Shown here: positions 1 to 7,904 of the stretch, one piece after another
How the letters are laid out: each line of letters opens with the position of its first letter
How positions within the stretch are numbered: position 1 is the stretch's first letter
Assembly: GCA_046329195.1 (NCBI GenBank)
Contig: JAXLVB010000002.1
Span: forward strand, 992,001 to 1,056,000
Length of the DNA: 64,000 bases
Source: JAXLVB01 sp046329195
Lineage (GTDB): Bacteria; Bacteroidota; Bacteroidia; Cytophagales; Spirosomataceae
Reading direction: 5' to 3'
Program-made: the position numbers and the translations under genes
Notes under the pieces: generated by a model
Seen by the model: only the letters and a program-made list of their open reading frames with translations
Database searches by the model: none
Told to the model about the DNA's origin: nothing

Positions 1-652
1 CACAAAATTCTCTTATTTTTTTAGCCACTGAAAGCTTCATTTGAGAAATTTTATCGTATCCAAATTTTCGAGCAATACGTTCATCTTCACGTTTTTGATG
101 AACATACCAAGGTTGGTCTCTAAAGCCAAAAAACTTCCCCATTTGTCCAGTAAAGTCCTCATGATGAAGGTGTAACCAATCGTATGTCGCTAATTTCCCC
201 TCAAGTACTTCGTCATCATATACCACATCGTAAGGGATTTCGGCATATGTCAACACCAACGTCACAGCATCATCCCACGGGTTTTTAGTTTTTGGTGAAT
301 ATACCGCCACCTTTGGTGGCTTTTGTAGTTTCACCACATCCATATTAACATCGGGGCTTGTCAACTCAGCTCGGATCGCCGCTGCTTGGCCATCTGAAAT
401 AACCTCGTAGCTAACCCCTCTGATAATAAGCTCATTTTCAAACTTTTGAGAATGTACAAACATAAATGCTCCACCACGATAATTGAGCAACCATTCTACT
501 TCAGTTTCATAATTTTTAAGTACCCAATACGCAATTCCGTATGACTTTAAATGGTTTTTTTGCGAATCATCCATCGGAATCAACAAGTGCGAAGCCCGAA
601 GAGGAGCAGCAATCAGGAGAAAAATGATAAGCGGAAAAATGAGCCGTTTCAT
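1..652 (-). CDS. Secreted conserved protein, 'asparagine synthetase B'-labelled family (partial)
   Basis: Open reading frame read on the minus strand from an ATG at 652-650 to the left edge without a stop, so the C-terminus is outside the window (217 codons visible). It begins with a basic-hydrophobic signal peptide (MKRLIFPLIIFLLIAAPLRA) followed by SHLLIPMDDSQKNHLKSYGI. The pattern, including 'NPWDDAVTLVLTYAEIPYD' and 'YDWLHLHHEDFTGQ', matches a Bacteroidota family that databases often label asparagine synthetase B although it is exported and shows no amidotransferase Cys at the N-terminus. I recognise the family from memory only and do not accept the enzyme name. It is divergent from the permease at 735, with an 82-bp shared intergenic region. 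Confidence 0.7.
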   Translation of the reverse strand, partial: MKRLIFPLIIFLLIAAPLRASHLLIPMDDSQKNHLKSYGIAYWVLKNYETEVEWLLNYRGGAFMFVHSQKFENELIIRGVSYEVISDGQAAAIRAELTSPDVNMDVVKLQKPPKVAVYSPKTKNPWDDAVTLVLTYAEIPYDVVYDDEVLEGKLATYDWLHLHHEDFTGQMGKFFGFRDQPWYVHQKREDERIARKFGYDKISQMKLSVAKKIREFC

Positions 653-734
653 CGGTTTGAGAAATTGAAATGGAATCTGGTACTTTGTAACAACGAAAGT
701 AAAGCAAAAATAGTGCAAACTTAACGCACAAGCC

Positions 735-1973
735 ATGAACTGGATTGAAAATGTAAAAGAAGGGCTTCGATCTATACAAGCCAACATGCTCCGAACGGTC
801 TTAACAGCCCTAATCATTGCTATTGGGATTACCTCATTAGTTGGTATTCTTACCGCCATTGATGGCATTCAAAGTTCTGTTGACAATAGCTTTGCAGCTT
901 TAGGTGCTAATTCATTTGATATTCGTAACCCACAAATTTTCCGCCGTCGTTCGGGGGGCATGATGGAACGCAAGTTTCCGCCCATTGAATTTAGAGAGGC
1001 TGTTGCCTACAAAAATCAATTTGGTAAAAACGCAACCGTTTCTATTTCGACTTCGGTATCAGGGATAGCTCAAATCAAGTTTGAATCAAAAAAAACCAAT
1101 CCTAATGTATTGATAAAAGGCGGCGATGAAAACTACCTTGCTATCAAAGGATACAAAATTGCTCAAGGGCGTAATTTTTCAAACAACGACCTTGAACTAG
1201 CTACGAATGTTGCCATTTTAGGCCAAGAAGTAATCACTTCTTTATTTGAATCTAATCAAAATCCCATCGGCAAAGAAATCAGTATTTTAGGGCAACGTTT
1301 CCAAGTAATCGGAATCCTCGACAAAAAGGGCAGCATGGGCGGTGGAGGAGATGACCGCATTATTGTCATCCCACTCGAAACTGGCCGTCGGATGGCCGCC
1401 AATCGTACTTTATCATTTGATATTACGACCTCCTCTCCCCAAATTACTGATTTGGATATGACAATGGGAGAAGCCAGAGGCACCTTTCGTCTCATCCGAG
1501 GCGACGCCCTTGGCAACCCTGACTCTTTCGATATGGAACGTTCTGACTCTTTTGCCAAAAATTTTGAAGATATTACAGGCTATCTACGTGTTGGAGGTTT
1601 TGGTATTGGCTTTATTACATTACTCGGGGCTGCCATTGCTTTAATGAATATAATGATGGTATCAGTAACCGAACGTACTCGTGAAATTGGAATCCGCAAA
1701 TCACTCGGTGCTACCCCAAGCCGAATCAGAGAACAGTTCTTAATTGAAGCCATCGTCATTTGTGTAATTGGTGGGTTTGGCGGATTAGTCCTCGGCATTG
1801 CCGTCGGGAACTTAATTTCCAGTGTAATTTCATCAAGCAGCAGTTTTATTGTTCCTTGGTTGTGGATGTCTGTCGGAATCGCAATTAGTATCGTAGTAGG
1901 CATACTATCAGGCTATTACCCTGCCTTTAAAGCCTCCAAACTTGACCCAATCGAATCATTGCGGTACGAATAA
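735..1973 (+). CDS. ABC transporter permease, MacB/FtsX family
   Basis: 412 residues. An N-terminal membrane segment (about 20-42, TVLTALIIAIGITSLVGILT) is followed by a periplasmic MacB-type domain (about 45-270) and an FtsX domain with three membrane helices at about 285-410. The cytoplasmic loop 'SVTERTREIGIRKSLGAT' is the typical coupling helix region that contacts the ATPase. Proteins of this type work in mechanotransmission-type exporters with a MacB-like ATPase and an adaptor. No ATPase gene is adjacent here: upstream is a divergent secreted protein, downstream a tRNA. Its partner must therefore be encoded elsewhere (the ATPase at 13533 is possible but has its own permeases). Family assignment is sure; substrate unknown. 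Confidence 0.9.
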   Translation: MNWIENVKEGLRSIQANMLRTVLTALIIAIGITSLVGILTAIDGIQSSVDNSFAALGANSFDIRNPQIFRRRSGGMMERKFPPIEFREAVAYKNQFGKNATVSISTSVSGIAQIKFESKKTNPNVLIKGGDENYLAIKGYKIAQGRNFSNNDLELATNVAILGQEVITSLFESNQNPIGKEISILGQRFQVIGILDKKGSMGGGGDDRIIVIPLETGRRMAANRTLSFDITTSSPQITDLDMTMGEARGTFRLIRGDALGNPDSFDMERSDSFAKNFEDITGYLRVGGFGIGFITLLGAAIALMNIMMVSVTERTREIGIRKSLGATPSRIREQFLIEAIVICVIGGFGGLVLGIAVGNLISSVISSSSSFIVPWLWMSVGIAISIVVGILSGYYPAFKASKLDPIESLRYE

Positions 1974-1994
1974 TTAAATTTTTTTCCGATTTCA

Positions 1995-2026
1995 TTTGTA
2001 TCGTTATTTTTCAACTCTTACTTTTG
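1995..2026 (+). promoter_or_regulatory. Bacteroidota-type promoter of tRNA-Leu
   Basis: TTTG at 1995-1998 and TACTTTTG at 2019-2026 match the -33 TTTG and -7 TAnnTTTG elements of Bacteroidota housekeeping promoters, with a 20-bp spacer (19-21 usual). Transcription would start near 2033, about ten bases before the mature tRNA 5' end. Confidence 0.8.
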
Positions 2027-2043
2027 CACTCCCAACACGAGAA

Positions 2044-2127
2044 GCCCAGATGGCGGAATCGGTAGACGCGTTGGTCTCAAACACCAATGCCTGCAAGGGC
2101 ATGCCGGTTCGACTCCGGCTCTGGGTA
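2044..2127 (+). tRNA. tRNA-Leu (anticodon CAA)
   Basis: Complete cloverleaf. The acceptor stem GCCCAGA (2044-2050) pairs with TCTGGGT (2120-2126) and A2127 is the discriminator; CCA is not encoded. The anticodon stem TTGGT/ACCAA (2071-2075/2083-2087) closes the loop CTCAAAC with anticodon CAA at 2078-2080, which reads UUG. A long variable arm (TGCC...GGCA) confirms a class II tRNA, and GGTTCGACTCC forms the T arm. Confidence 0.97.
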
Positions 2128-2138
2128 CAACTACCTCC

Positions 2139-2174
2139 AAAAACCGCTCATACATGCTGTATGAGCGGTTTTTT
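2139..2174 (+). terminator. Rho-independent terminator after tRNA-Leu
   Basis: A 13-bp perfect stem (AAACCGCTCATAC at 2141-2153, its complement at 2159-2171) with loop ATGCT is followed by a T run, twelve bases after the tRNA. Confidence 0.9.
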
Positions 2175-2219
2175 CGTTTTAGGTTTTGCTTCATTAATTT
2201 TCAAATCCGGTTTTTAAAC

Positions 2220-3905
2220 ATGAGACATCGGTTATTGGGAATAGTATTTTTTTTTGAAATCTTGGCTTACTGTAGTTTTGGTCAAGCGGTGTTTACACCC
2301 GAACAATTTGGAGGTGTTGGTAATGGCTTATTAGATGATGCCATTTCAATACAAAAAGCAATTGATGCGGCACCGATTGGAGGAAAATTATTATTTACTA
2401 CTGGAAAGTCTTACCTTCTCAAAAGTCAACTTACTATCCAGAAACCACTGATTATTGATGGTGCTAATGCTACCTTGATTAATGATATTTCTGGTACTGC
2501 TAATACTTTTTTAATCAATAGTTGTAGTCAGGTGCAGTTTCAAAACTTGACTTTTACTTTAAATTATACTCCGAGTAATGCTTCTGTAAAAGGGCATTTA
2601 CTTTTTTATAAGGCGTCTAATTGTCGAGTAGAAAATTGTGTTTTTTTGAAATCTAATTGGTATGCTATTCAGATACGAGGTGAGGAAAGTGCAAAATCTG
2701 AACAGATAGTAATACAACATTGCCAAATTAAGGAGTTAGCACATGAAGGTGGGGATGGAAATAGTCCAACGGGGATCTATGTTAATAATTACTCCGAACA
2801 TATTTCAATTTCTCATAATCAGCTGGATGGATCGGGGGCGGTTGGAATTTGTATTTTAAATGAGGGTGGTGGAGGTACTATTCAAGATGTATTGGTAAGT
2901 CAGAATCATATAGCTAACAAAGACACATACGGAATAGTAATTTATGATACTTTTCAGCAACAAAAAGTAACTGATATTCAAGTAGTAAGTAATTCGATTG
3001 AAAACATAAACGGCGCACTTGGAGTGAAAGGCAATGCTGGAGCAGGGATTTATTTAGCCAGTTGTGAGAGGTGTGTGATTGATAAAAACAGCATAAAGCG
3101 CACCAATCTTGGGACTATAGGGCTATCATTAACGCCAGCAGGCATTGGCATCAATACTTGCAAACATGTCTTAATAACCAATAACATAATTTCCGACTGC
3201 CAATATCATGGAATTTCGTTGAAAAATGCAGAAAGCATCACTTGTACAGGAAATCAGATAATTGCACCCAGACACATTGCTTTAGAAATATGGAATTGTA
3301 AACAGGTGATTTGTAATGCCAATCAGGTGAATTCGTCTGTTTTCACAGAGCAATGCTTGTATATTAAATCTTCAATAGCTGTACTTATAAATAACAATAT
3401 TGTCTGGAGTAAGGGGAGATATCATGTTATTCATTTGGATGGGGATGGCGCTAATCATCAACTTCAAATCACCAACAATTTCGTAGCATATAATGGTACT
3501 ACTGACCAGTTGGTTTTTACCAGCAATGGCACTAATACGCAGGTGATTTGCACAGGAAACACGTTCCAAAATGCCTCTTCTTCGGCAGCTAAACGTGTGG
3601 CGTATTTTAACAATATGACGGATAGTGAGTTAACTTTAAATCATTTTGTTGGACGGCAAGGTAGTCCAGCAGTTTTTACCGAAGGAAACTGTTTAGGGTC
3701 AACCTTTTTTGATAACTATACTTCCGGTGATTATGCCATTAGTGCTACAACTCAAGGACTTGTTTTCACGCTACCAGGTGATAAACCACCAACTCGGCAA
3801 GGGTATGGAATTGGAAGTAAAATCTTGAATAACAGCCCTTCAACTAAAGAAAGCCCAGCGGGATGGATATTGACTACCCAAGGCGTATGGAAGGCATTTT
3901 ACTAA
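2220..3905 (+). CDS. Secreted right-handed parallel beta-helix protein
   Basis: 561 residues from ATG 2220, chosen because it gives a clean signal peptide (MRHRLLGIVFFFEILAYC, then SFGQA); the frame opens earlier, but that start lies inside the tRNA terminator. The mature part starts with a pectate-lyase-superfamily entry motif (FTPEQFGGVGNGLLDDAISI) and continues with repeated coils of the form 'I..N.I..C...GI.L', typical of a right-handed parallel beta-helix (PL/GH28-like or Beta_helix domain). Such proteins bind or cut polysaccharides or act as surface adhesins. No catalytic triad could be assigned with confidence. It stands alone between the tRNA and a convergent FMN reductase gene. Unlike the alginate enzymes at 25-33 kb, its base composition is AT-rich like the surrounding chromosome. 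Confidence 0.8.
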   Translation: MRHRLLGIVFFFEILAYCSFGQAVFTPEQFGGVGNGLLDDAISIQKAIDAAPIGGKLLFTTGKSYLLKSQLTIQKPLIIDGANATLINDISGTANTFLINSCSQVQFQNLTFTLNYTPSNASVKGHLLFYKASNCRVENCVFLKSNWYAIQIRGEESAKSEQIVIQHCQIKELAHEGGDGNSPTGIYVNNYSEHISISHNQLDGSGAVGICILNEGGGGTIQDVLVSQNHIANKDTYGIVIYDTFQQQKVTDIQVVSNSIENINGALGVKGNAGAGIYLASCERCVIDKNSIKRTNLGTIGLSLTPAGIGINTCKHVLITNNIISDCQYHGISLKNAESITCTGNQIIAPRHIALEIWNCKQVICNANQVNSSVFTEQCLYIKSSIAVLINNNIVWSKGRYHVIHLDGDGANHQLQITNNFVAYNGTTDQLVFTSNGTNTQVICTGNTFQNASSSAAKRVAYFNNMTDSELTLNHFVGRQGSPAVFTEGNCLGSTFFDNYTSGDYAISATTQGLVFTLPGDKPPTRQGYGIGSKILNNSPSTKESPAGWILTTQGVWKAFY

Positions 3906-3925
3906 TCAAACGTAAAAAGGCATTA

Positions 3926-4450
3926 TTAATGAACGAGGTAGCTAAATGAATTTACTAGTTTTTCTATTGCTTGGAGCGTGACGGCGTCATTTATTTCACC
4001 GTGTTGGTTTACTTTGCCTTTGATGGCTTTTATCAAGATAGTTGTGTCGGGTGTCAATTTGGCCCCTAAGGTCTGCATTAAGAGTTGCAGTTCTTCATGA
4101 CCTTTGTCACCCGAGGCTGAGGCTGTAATCAAAGCCGTAGGTTTTTCCGAAAAAACTATGGTTGAAACGCACCATTCGATGAGATTTTTAAGTGTACTCG
4201 GGATACTAAAAACATACTCAGGAGTACAAATTACCACACCGTCTGCTTGCTCAATGGCAGTGCGCATGTGCATAACAGCAGAAGGAGGAACGAGGCTGTC
4301 GAGGTCAGGGTTAAAATGGGGTAATTCGGCGAGACCGTCGTAGAGAGCAACATCGAATTTCCCTGTAGCCAGTTGTGCTATTGTATTGATAATTACCTGA
4401 TTTGATGAATTAGATTTGAGGCTTCCTGCAATGGCTATAATTTTCTTCAT
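3926..4450 (-). CDS. NADPH-dependent FMN reductase family protein
   Basis: 174 residues. The flavodoxin-like fold starts with the FMN phosphate-binding loop 'IAIAGSLKSNSSNQ' (residues 4-17); 'TPEYVFSIPSTLKNLIEWC' (about 95-113) is the second flavin-binding segment typical of the FMN_red family (PF03358, ArsH/ChrR/azoreductase-like). Members are cytoplasmic and reduce quinones, chromate, azo dyes or free flavin with NAD(P)H. The stop is 21 bp from the convergent beta-helix gene and the start is 3 bp from the stop of the upstream lipoprotein gene, so the two minus-strand genes are probably co-transcribed. Physiological substrate unknown. Confidence 0.88.
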   Translation of the reverse strand: MKKIIAIAGSLKSNSSNQVIINTIAQLATGKFDVALYDGLAELPHFNPDLDSLVPPSAVMHMRTAIEQADGVVICTPEYVFSIPSTLKNLIEWCVSTIVFSEKPTALITASASGDKGHEELQLLMQTLGAKLTPDTTILIKAIKGKVNQHGEINDAVTLQAIEKLVNSFSYLVH

Positions 4451-4453
4451 GGA

Positions 4454-4894
4454 TTATTTCACCCGTTTGTAGGTCTCGATGATGATGCGGTTAATGCCCA
4501 ATTTTTCGAGCTTTTCTACTCCTTTTTGAACCAAAGTATCGTTGTTTATTTTCACAACAAATTCAAAGGAATTATTCTCCCATTGGCGATCAATAAAGTA
4601 ATCCAAATGTTCGGTATAGAGACTATCTTTTAACGTATAGGTACCCGCTCCTGCTGTAAAAGTCGCCGATGTGGAGTCTTTACCCCCTTGTAGGTCATGG
4701 CTCAAAAAGGCAAAGTGAGTTGGATTAATAATCTTCAGCATCTTGACCTTGGGATTAAAGGTAGAATACGTAGAATCTTTCTCGGTAGAGGTGGCAGAAA
4801 TTAATTCCCAAGTTCCAATGATGGAAGGTTTATCGGATTGTTGACAAGCGTTCAAGGTAAGCACTAATAGGAAGCAGAGGGTGAGGTGTTTCAT
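4454..4894 (-). CDS. Small lipoprotein, lipocalin-like
   Basis: 146 residues from the ATG at 4894-4892, chosen over one nine codons earlier because it starts a proper lipoprotein signal (MKHLTLCFLLVLTLNAC; lipobox LNAC). The mature part 'IIGTWELISATSTEKDSTYS' is a lipocalin-like opening (G-x-W motif) seen in small Bacteroidota outer-membrane lipoproteins of unknown function. It precedes the FMN reductase gene by 3 bp. Its first codons and upstream region are part of a degenerate direct repeat whose other copy lies at 10288-10465. Confidence 0.75.
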   Translation of the reverse strand: MKHLTLCFLLVLTLNACQQSDKPSIIGTWELISATSTEKDSTYSTFNPKVKMLKIINPTHFAFLSHDLQGGKDSTSATFTAGAGTYTLKDSLYTEHLDYFIDRQWENNSFEFVVKINNDTLVQKGVEKLEKLGINRIIIETYKRVK

Positions 4895-5043
4895 GGAGTT
4901 ACTTATAGTTAAGTGAGTCACGAAATTCCCATTTTGTTTTCAAATTATTGAGATACATTGTAGGCTTTCTGCTTATCTTTTTTCAATTTTTAATTCAGTA
5001 TAATTCCCATTTCCAAACGAAGCCTCCAATCACAGACGCTTTG
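4874..5043. repeat. Left degenerate direct repeat bounding the accessory island
   Basis: Begins with GCAGAGGGTGAGGTGTTTCA inside the lipoprotein start and continues through its upstream region to a decayed hairpin (CCTCC...AGACGCTTTG). The same order of words, including CGAAATTC, TTTGTTTTCA and TTCCCATTTCCAAAC, recurs at 10288-10465, offset by 5414-5422 bases. Apart from this repeat, 4895-5265 holds no gene that I can support. Confidence 0.7.
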
Positions 5044-5142
5044 TTTATTACAAATTAACAATAATACATTCTTTTTCAGCCACTTACTAGTTGGTATTTC
5101 CGCTATTATTAGTATTTAAGCGCAGCGACACCAACAACCACA

Positions 5143-5227
5143 AGCTGGGTGTAGTCTTCTGTAAGAGACTACGTCCAAGAGTGAAATGCGGTGGTTATGG
5201 TCAAAAGCGTTCTTTGAAATACGAAAA
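5143..5227. repeat. 85-bp separator repeat, copy 1
   Basis: Nearly identical to 6368-6452 (constant offset 1225). It contains the hairpin GTAGTCT/AGACTAC (5151-5172) and the words GTCCAAGA, GGTTATGGTCAAAAGCG and TTTGAAATACGAAAA. Copy 1 precedes transposase remnant A; copy 2 follows a candidate immunity gene. A weak third trace is at 7132-7148. Confidence 0.85.
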
Positions 5228-5265
5228 TATTTTGGTTAGTTGGTTGTAAAAAACAGCCAAAGCTT

Positions 5266-5838
5266 ATGCCACAAGGATACCAAATTTATGACCAATCAGG
5301 TCTTTATTATCTACGCTTCAAGTCATTGCCTGGCGGTCCGCCACTGCGGGTGGATGTATTTACTAGACAGAACTAACGAGATATAGTGGTAGATAGCATA
5401 GATTTTTGTCGAAAAAAGAAAGGGTTGTTTGTTTATGGATATGTAATCATGAGCAAACATTTGCACTTACTAGTGATGGCCAAAGAAAGTAATTTGTCAG
5501 ATGTTATTCGTGATTTTAAGAAATTTACGTCATCAACAATTCTTAAAACGATAGAAAATGAGCCAGAAAGTCGGCGAGAGTGGATGTTGAAATGATTTGA
5601 ACGGGCGGAGTTCCGCTTCGCAGCAAAAAGCCATGTCAGGAATAGCAAATATCAGTTTTGGACACATGAAAATCATGCGATAGAATGTCATACACCCTCC
5701 TTTACGCAACAGAAATTGATTTACATCCATGACAATCCAGTGCGAGCAGGTTGGGTTGAGAAGCCAGAAGATTGGATGTATTCGAGCGCAAGAAATTATA
5801 GTGGATTGGTTGGGCTAATAGAAGTGGATTTTCTGTAA
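5266..5838 (+). pseudogene. REP-associated tyrosine transposase (Y1/IS200-like) remnant A
   Basis: One frame from ATG 5266 to TAA 5836 (190 codons) reads like a Bacteroidota RAYT: 'YQIYDQSGLYYLRFKS', 'RDIVVDSIDFCRKKKGL', 'YGYVIMSKHLHLLV' (HUH histidines H-L-H), 'KYQFWTHENHA', 'IYIHDNPVRAGWV', 'YSSARNY'. Two in-frame stops break it: TAA 5374-5376 and TGA 5593-5595, the second shared with remnant B. A palindromic stretch (5329-5349, containing TGGCGGTCCGCCA) replaces about five bases present in B, and a short GCGGAGTTCCGC hairpin lies just after the second stop. The active enzyme would cut and rejoin single-stranded DNA at REP hairpins; this copy cannot be functional. Confidence 0.88.
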
Positions 5839-5922
5839 GTTGGTGAGTGTGGATAGGCTTTGAAAAATGCTATCGCATTTTGCTCATCAGGAGCCCCAGT
5901 GGAACTGATGAGCATTCACACT
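5350..5922. repeat. Long direct repeat, copy A (573 bp)
   Basis: Nearly identical to 7304-7875. It covers most of the transposase remnant and about 85 bp beyond it, including a 10-bp-arm hairpin (TGCTCATCAG/CTGATGAGCA, 5881-5914; copy B 7834-7867). Homology stops just before AAGCGGGGG, after which the two copies are followed by unrelated toxin-like fragments. Confidence 0.92.
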
Positions 5923-5937
5923 AACACGCTAAGCGGG

Positions 5938-6060
5938 GGATTGATTAAATTTGTAACTAAAAATGGTCAAAATATTGCCTTTCCTAATATTACTGGCTCA
6001 GAATATCTAATCAGTAATCCACTTGTGAAAGAAAATTTTCTTAAAACAATTGTCGAATGA
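5938..6060 (+). pseudogene. C-terminal fragment, possible toxin tip 1
   Basis: 41 codons ending in TGA read GLIKFVTKNGQNIAF... EYLISNPLVKENFLKTIVE. No start belongs to it: the frame runs back into the transposase flank. Its position directly before a small intact gene (6074) is what a detached C-terminal tip of a polymorphic toxin would look like. The sequence matches no family I recognise; the toxin reading rests on context (an Rhs stump at 9789) and on a similar arrangement at 8846-9494. Confidence 0.45.
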
Positions 6061-6073
6061 CAAATTATATACA

Positions 6074-6355
6074 ATGATAACACTAAAATATTGCTGTGAC
6101 GATTTTCGTCTTAGAGCTGAAATGCCCAAATATAAAGGGCCTAATTTTAGAATTGTCAAAACTGTACCTTTTACAAAATTATTACTTCCATCACTCTATG
6201 CTTGTTATATTACGTTAGGGTATGAAGATGATTTTTCATATCAAATTCCAATTATGATAATTTATCATTGTCCATTTTGCGGACAAAAACTTAAAGACTT
6301 TTATAGCAAGGATGAATACGTCCATGAAATAGAAGGGCAAACTTTTAAAATATGA
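6074..6355 (+). CDS. Small Cys-motif protein, candidate immunity protein
   Basis: 93 residues from ATG 6074 (MITLKYCCDDFRLRAEM...), preferred to an upstream start at 6050 that overlaps the preceding fragment. It has a CC pair near the N-terminus and CPFCGQKL near residue 71, which could bind zinc, with hydrophobic beta-rich sequence between. It is intact although both neighbours are broken, and starts 13 bp after the toxin-like tail at 5938-6060, the usual toxin-immunity order. Family not recognised; the immunity role is an inference from position and survival. An 85-bp repeat begins 12 bp after its stop. Confidence 0.5.
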   Translation: MITLKYCCDDFRLRAEMPKYKGPNFRIVKTVPFTKLLLPSLYACYITLGYEDDFSYQIPIMIIYHCPFCGQKLKDFYSKDEYVHEIEGQTFKI

Positions 6356-6367
6356 TAACTCTCCCCT

Positions 6368-6452
6368 AGCTGGGCATTGTCTTCTGTAAGAGACTACGTC
6401 CAAGATTGAAATGAGGTGGTTATGGTCAAAAGCGTTCTTTGAAATACGAAAA
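6368..6452. repeat. 85-bp separator repeat, copy 2
   Basis: Second copy of 5143-5227 with the same length. Here it is followed not by a transposase but by the 35-bp repeat at 6460-6494. The gene-free stretch 6356-6574 consists mostly of these repeats. Confidence 0.85.
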
Positions 6453-6459
6453 CACCCGG

Positions 6460-6494
6460 CTAAGCGTAATTTGTGACTAGGTTTGAGTGTGGCA
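6460..6494. repeat. 35-bp repeat, copy 1
   Basis: Starts CTAAGCGTA and ends TTTGAGTGTGGCA; the other copy is at 7045-7079 with a few substitutions. Shorter CTAAGCG or CCAAGCG words also occur at 5929 and 7895, next to toxin-like fragments. Confidence 0.75.
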
Positions 6495-6574
6495 GGGGGT
6501 TCTAAACATTATTCCATCTATCCTATAGCTCCTATGACTTTTAAAGTGTATCAAGACCAATTAAATCACTTAAA

Positions 6575-6943
6575 ATGGATACCAGTAAACACAAAGTCCC
6601 AGTAGAGCGGATAGCCAAGCTCTTGGCTGATAAAAACTCTAAAGAGTCTTATTTTAAAGAACAAATGATGTTTGGTTTAAGTAGAGATGAAAGGCAAGCA
6701 TTGGTGGATGATCTCAGTCTTAATAACGGGTGGAATCGCATGAAATTTATTGATATTTGTTTGTATATCAATCTTCATGAAGAGCATACTGAAGAAGTTC
6801 ATGACATTTTTGGTGGATTTATCGATAGTTTAATTGGATTTGTTGAAGGGGGATCAATAATTCGATTACCTACTGAACCACCATATCCAGCATGGAGGCA
6901 TTATTTCGATAGAGGAAAATGGCTTAAGGAGGATTCTTGGTAA
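6575..6943 (+). CDS. Hypothetical acidic protein, candidate orphan immunity protein
   Basis: 122 residues (MDTSKHKVPVERIAKLLADK ... GKWLKEDSW), soluble, acidic, predicted mostly helical, no signal peptide or membrane segment. I do not recognise the family. It is intact and sits alone between two copies of a 35-bp repeat (6460-6494, 7045-7079), inside an island with broken toxin-like and transposase fragments. Size, acidity and setting fit an immunity protein that outlived its toxin, but nothing in the sequence proves this. Confidence 0.5.
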   Translation: MDTSKHKVPVERIAKLLADKNSKESYFKEQMMFGLSRDERQALVDDLSLNNGWNRMKFIDICLYINLHEEHTEEVHDIFGGFIDSLIGFVEGGSIIRLPTEPPYPAWRHYFDRGKWLKEDSW

Positions 6944-7044
6944 TTACTAATATCGTTTGCCATTGATTTCCATGACAAAATCAAGGAAAAATTCAAGGAA
7001 TTTTCATATTTCTGATTTCTATGGACAACAGATATGCCACCCCG

Positions 7045-7079
7045 CTAAGCGTAGTCTGTGCCTAGATTTGAGTGTGGCA
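7045..7079. repeat. 35-bp repeat, copy 2
   Basis: Copy of 6460-6494. The stretch 6944-7261 has no gene; it contains this repeat, a short degenerate trace of the 85-bp repeat (7132-7148) and the palindrome at 7151-7172. Confidence 0.75.
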
Positions 7080-7150
7080 AGAACTTAGTTCTGTGAGCGC
7101 AGTTCCACTGGGAGAGACATTGAGGTAGCTATAGTCAAAAGCCTCTACTA

Positions 7151-7172
7151 GTACAAACGTCCTCGTTTGTAC
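7151..7172. repeat. Short palindrome (REP-like)
   Basis: Perfect 9-bp arms GTACAAACG and CGTTTGTAC around TCCT. There is no T run and no gene end beside it, so a REP-type hairpin is likelier than a terminator. Confidence 0.7.
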
Positions 7173-7261
7173 ACTGACATCAGTAACTTAGGACTTTGTA
7201 CCATTGTTAGCCTTTAAACTAAGTAGTGAGCAATAATGGTAAGAAATAAAACACTGTCTGC

Positions 7262-7791
7262 ATCAGGAGTCTTTATTATCTAACGCTTCAAGTCATTGAC
7301 TTGGTGGACGTATTTACTAGAAAGAACTACCGAGATATAGTGGTAGATAGCATAGATTTTTGTCGAAAAAAGAAAGGGTTGTTTGTTTATGGATATGTAA
7401 TCATGAGCAAACATTTCCACTTACTAGTGAAAGCCAAAGAAAGTAATTTGTCAGATGTTATTCGTGATTTTAAGAAATTTACGTCATCAACAACTCTTAA
7501 AACGATAAAAATGAGCAAGAAAGTCGGCGAGAGTGGATGTTGAAATGATTTGAACGGGCGGAGTTCCGCTTCGCAGCAAAAAGCCATGTCAGGAATAGCA
7601 AATATCAGTTTTGGACACATGAAAATCATGCGATAGAATGTCATACACCCTCCTTTACGCAACAGAAATTGATTTACATCCATGACAATCCAGTGCGAGC
7701 AGGTTGGGTTGAGAAGCCAGAAGATTGGATGTATTCGAGCGCAAGAAATTATAGTGGATTGGTTGGGCTAATAGAAGTGGATTTTCTGTAA
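7262..7791 (+). pseudogene. REP-associated tyrosine transposase remnant B
   Basis: Copy of remnant A lacking its first ten or so codons. It reads 'DLVDVFTRKNYRDIVVDSI' and 'YGYVIMSKHFHLLV', then is shifted by a small deletion near 7508 (A reads ENEPESRREW; B reads KMSKKVGESG). It shares with A the nonsense codon TGA (7546-7548) where an intact relative would have Arg, and the same C-terminus to TAA 7789-7791. The shared stop means the two copies descend from an already broken parent, so the duplication was not driven by the enzyme they encode. Confidence 0.85.
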
Positions 7792-7875
7792 GTTGGTGAG
7801 TGTGGATAGGCTTTGAAAAATGCTATCGCATTTTGCTCATCAGGAGCCCCAGTGGAACTGATGAGCATTCACACT
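7304..7875. repeat. Long direct repeat, copy B (572 bp)
   Basis: Partner of 5350-5922 (offset 1954, then 1953 after the deletion). Just outside its right end, B carries an extra hairpin, CGTAGGC-ACA-GCCTACG (7878-7894), that copy A lacks. Confidence 0.92.
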
Positions 7876-7904
7876 GACGTAGGCACAGCCTACGCCAAGC
7901 GGGG

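Noticed and set aside
2044..2127. tRNA-Leu as an attachment site for an integrated element
   Set aside because: No integrase gene and no repeat of the tRNA 3' end were found in the window; the island begins almost 3 kb away.
1996..2217. 73-codon frame on the plus strand
   Set aside because: It runs through the tRNA-Leu gene and its terminator; not a protein gene.
5386..5595. 69-codon protein that looks intact
   Set aside because: It is the segment of transposase remnant A between its two in-frame stops, not an independent gene.
5143..7175. Possible CRISPR array (repeats of regular words in the island)
   Set aside because: Repeats are long, few and unequally spaced, with genes between them; no short regular repeat-spacer pattern and no cas genes.
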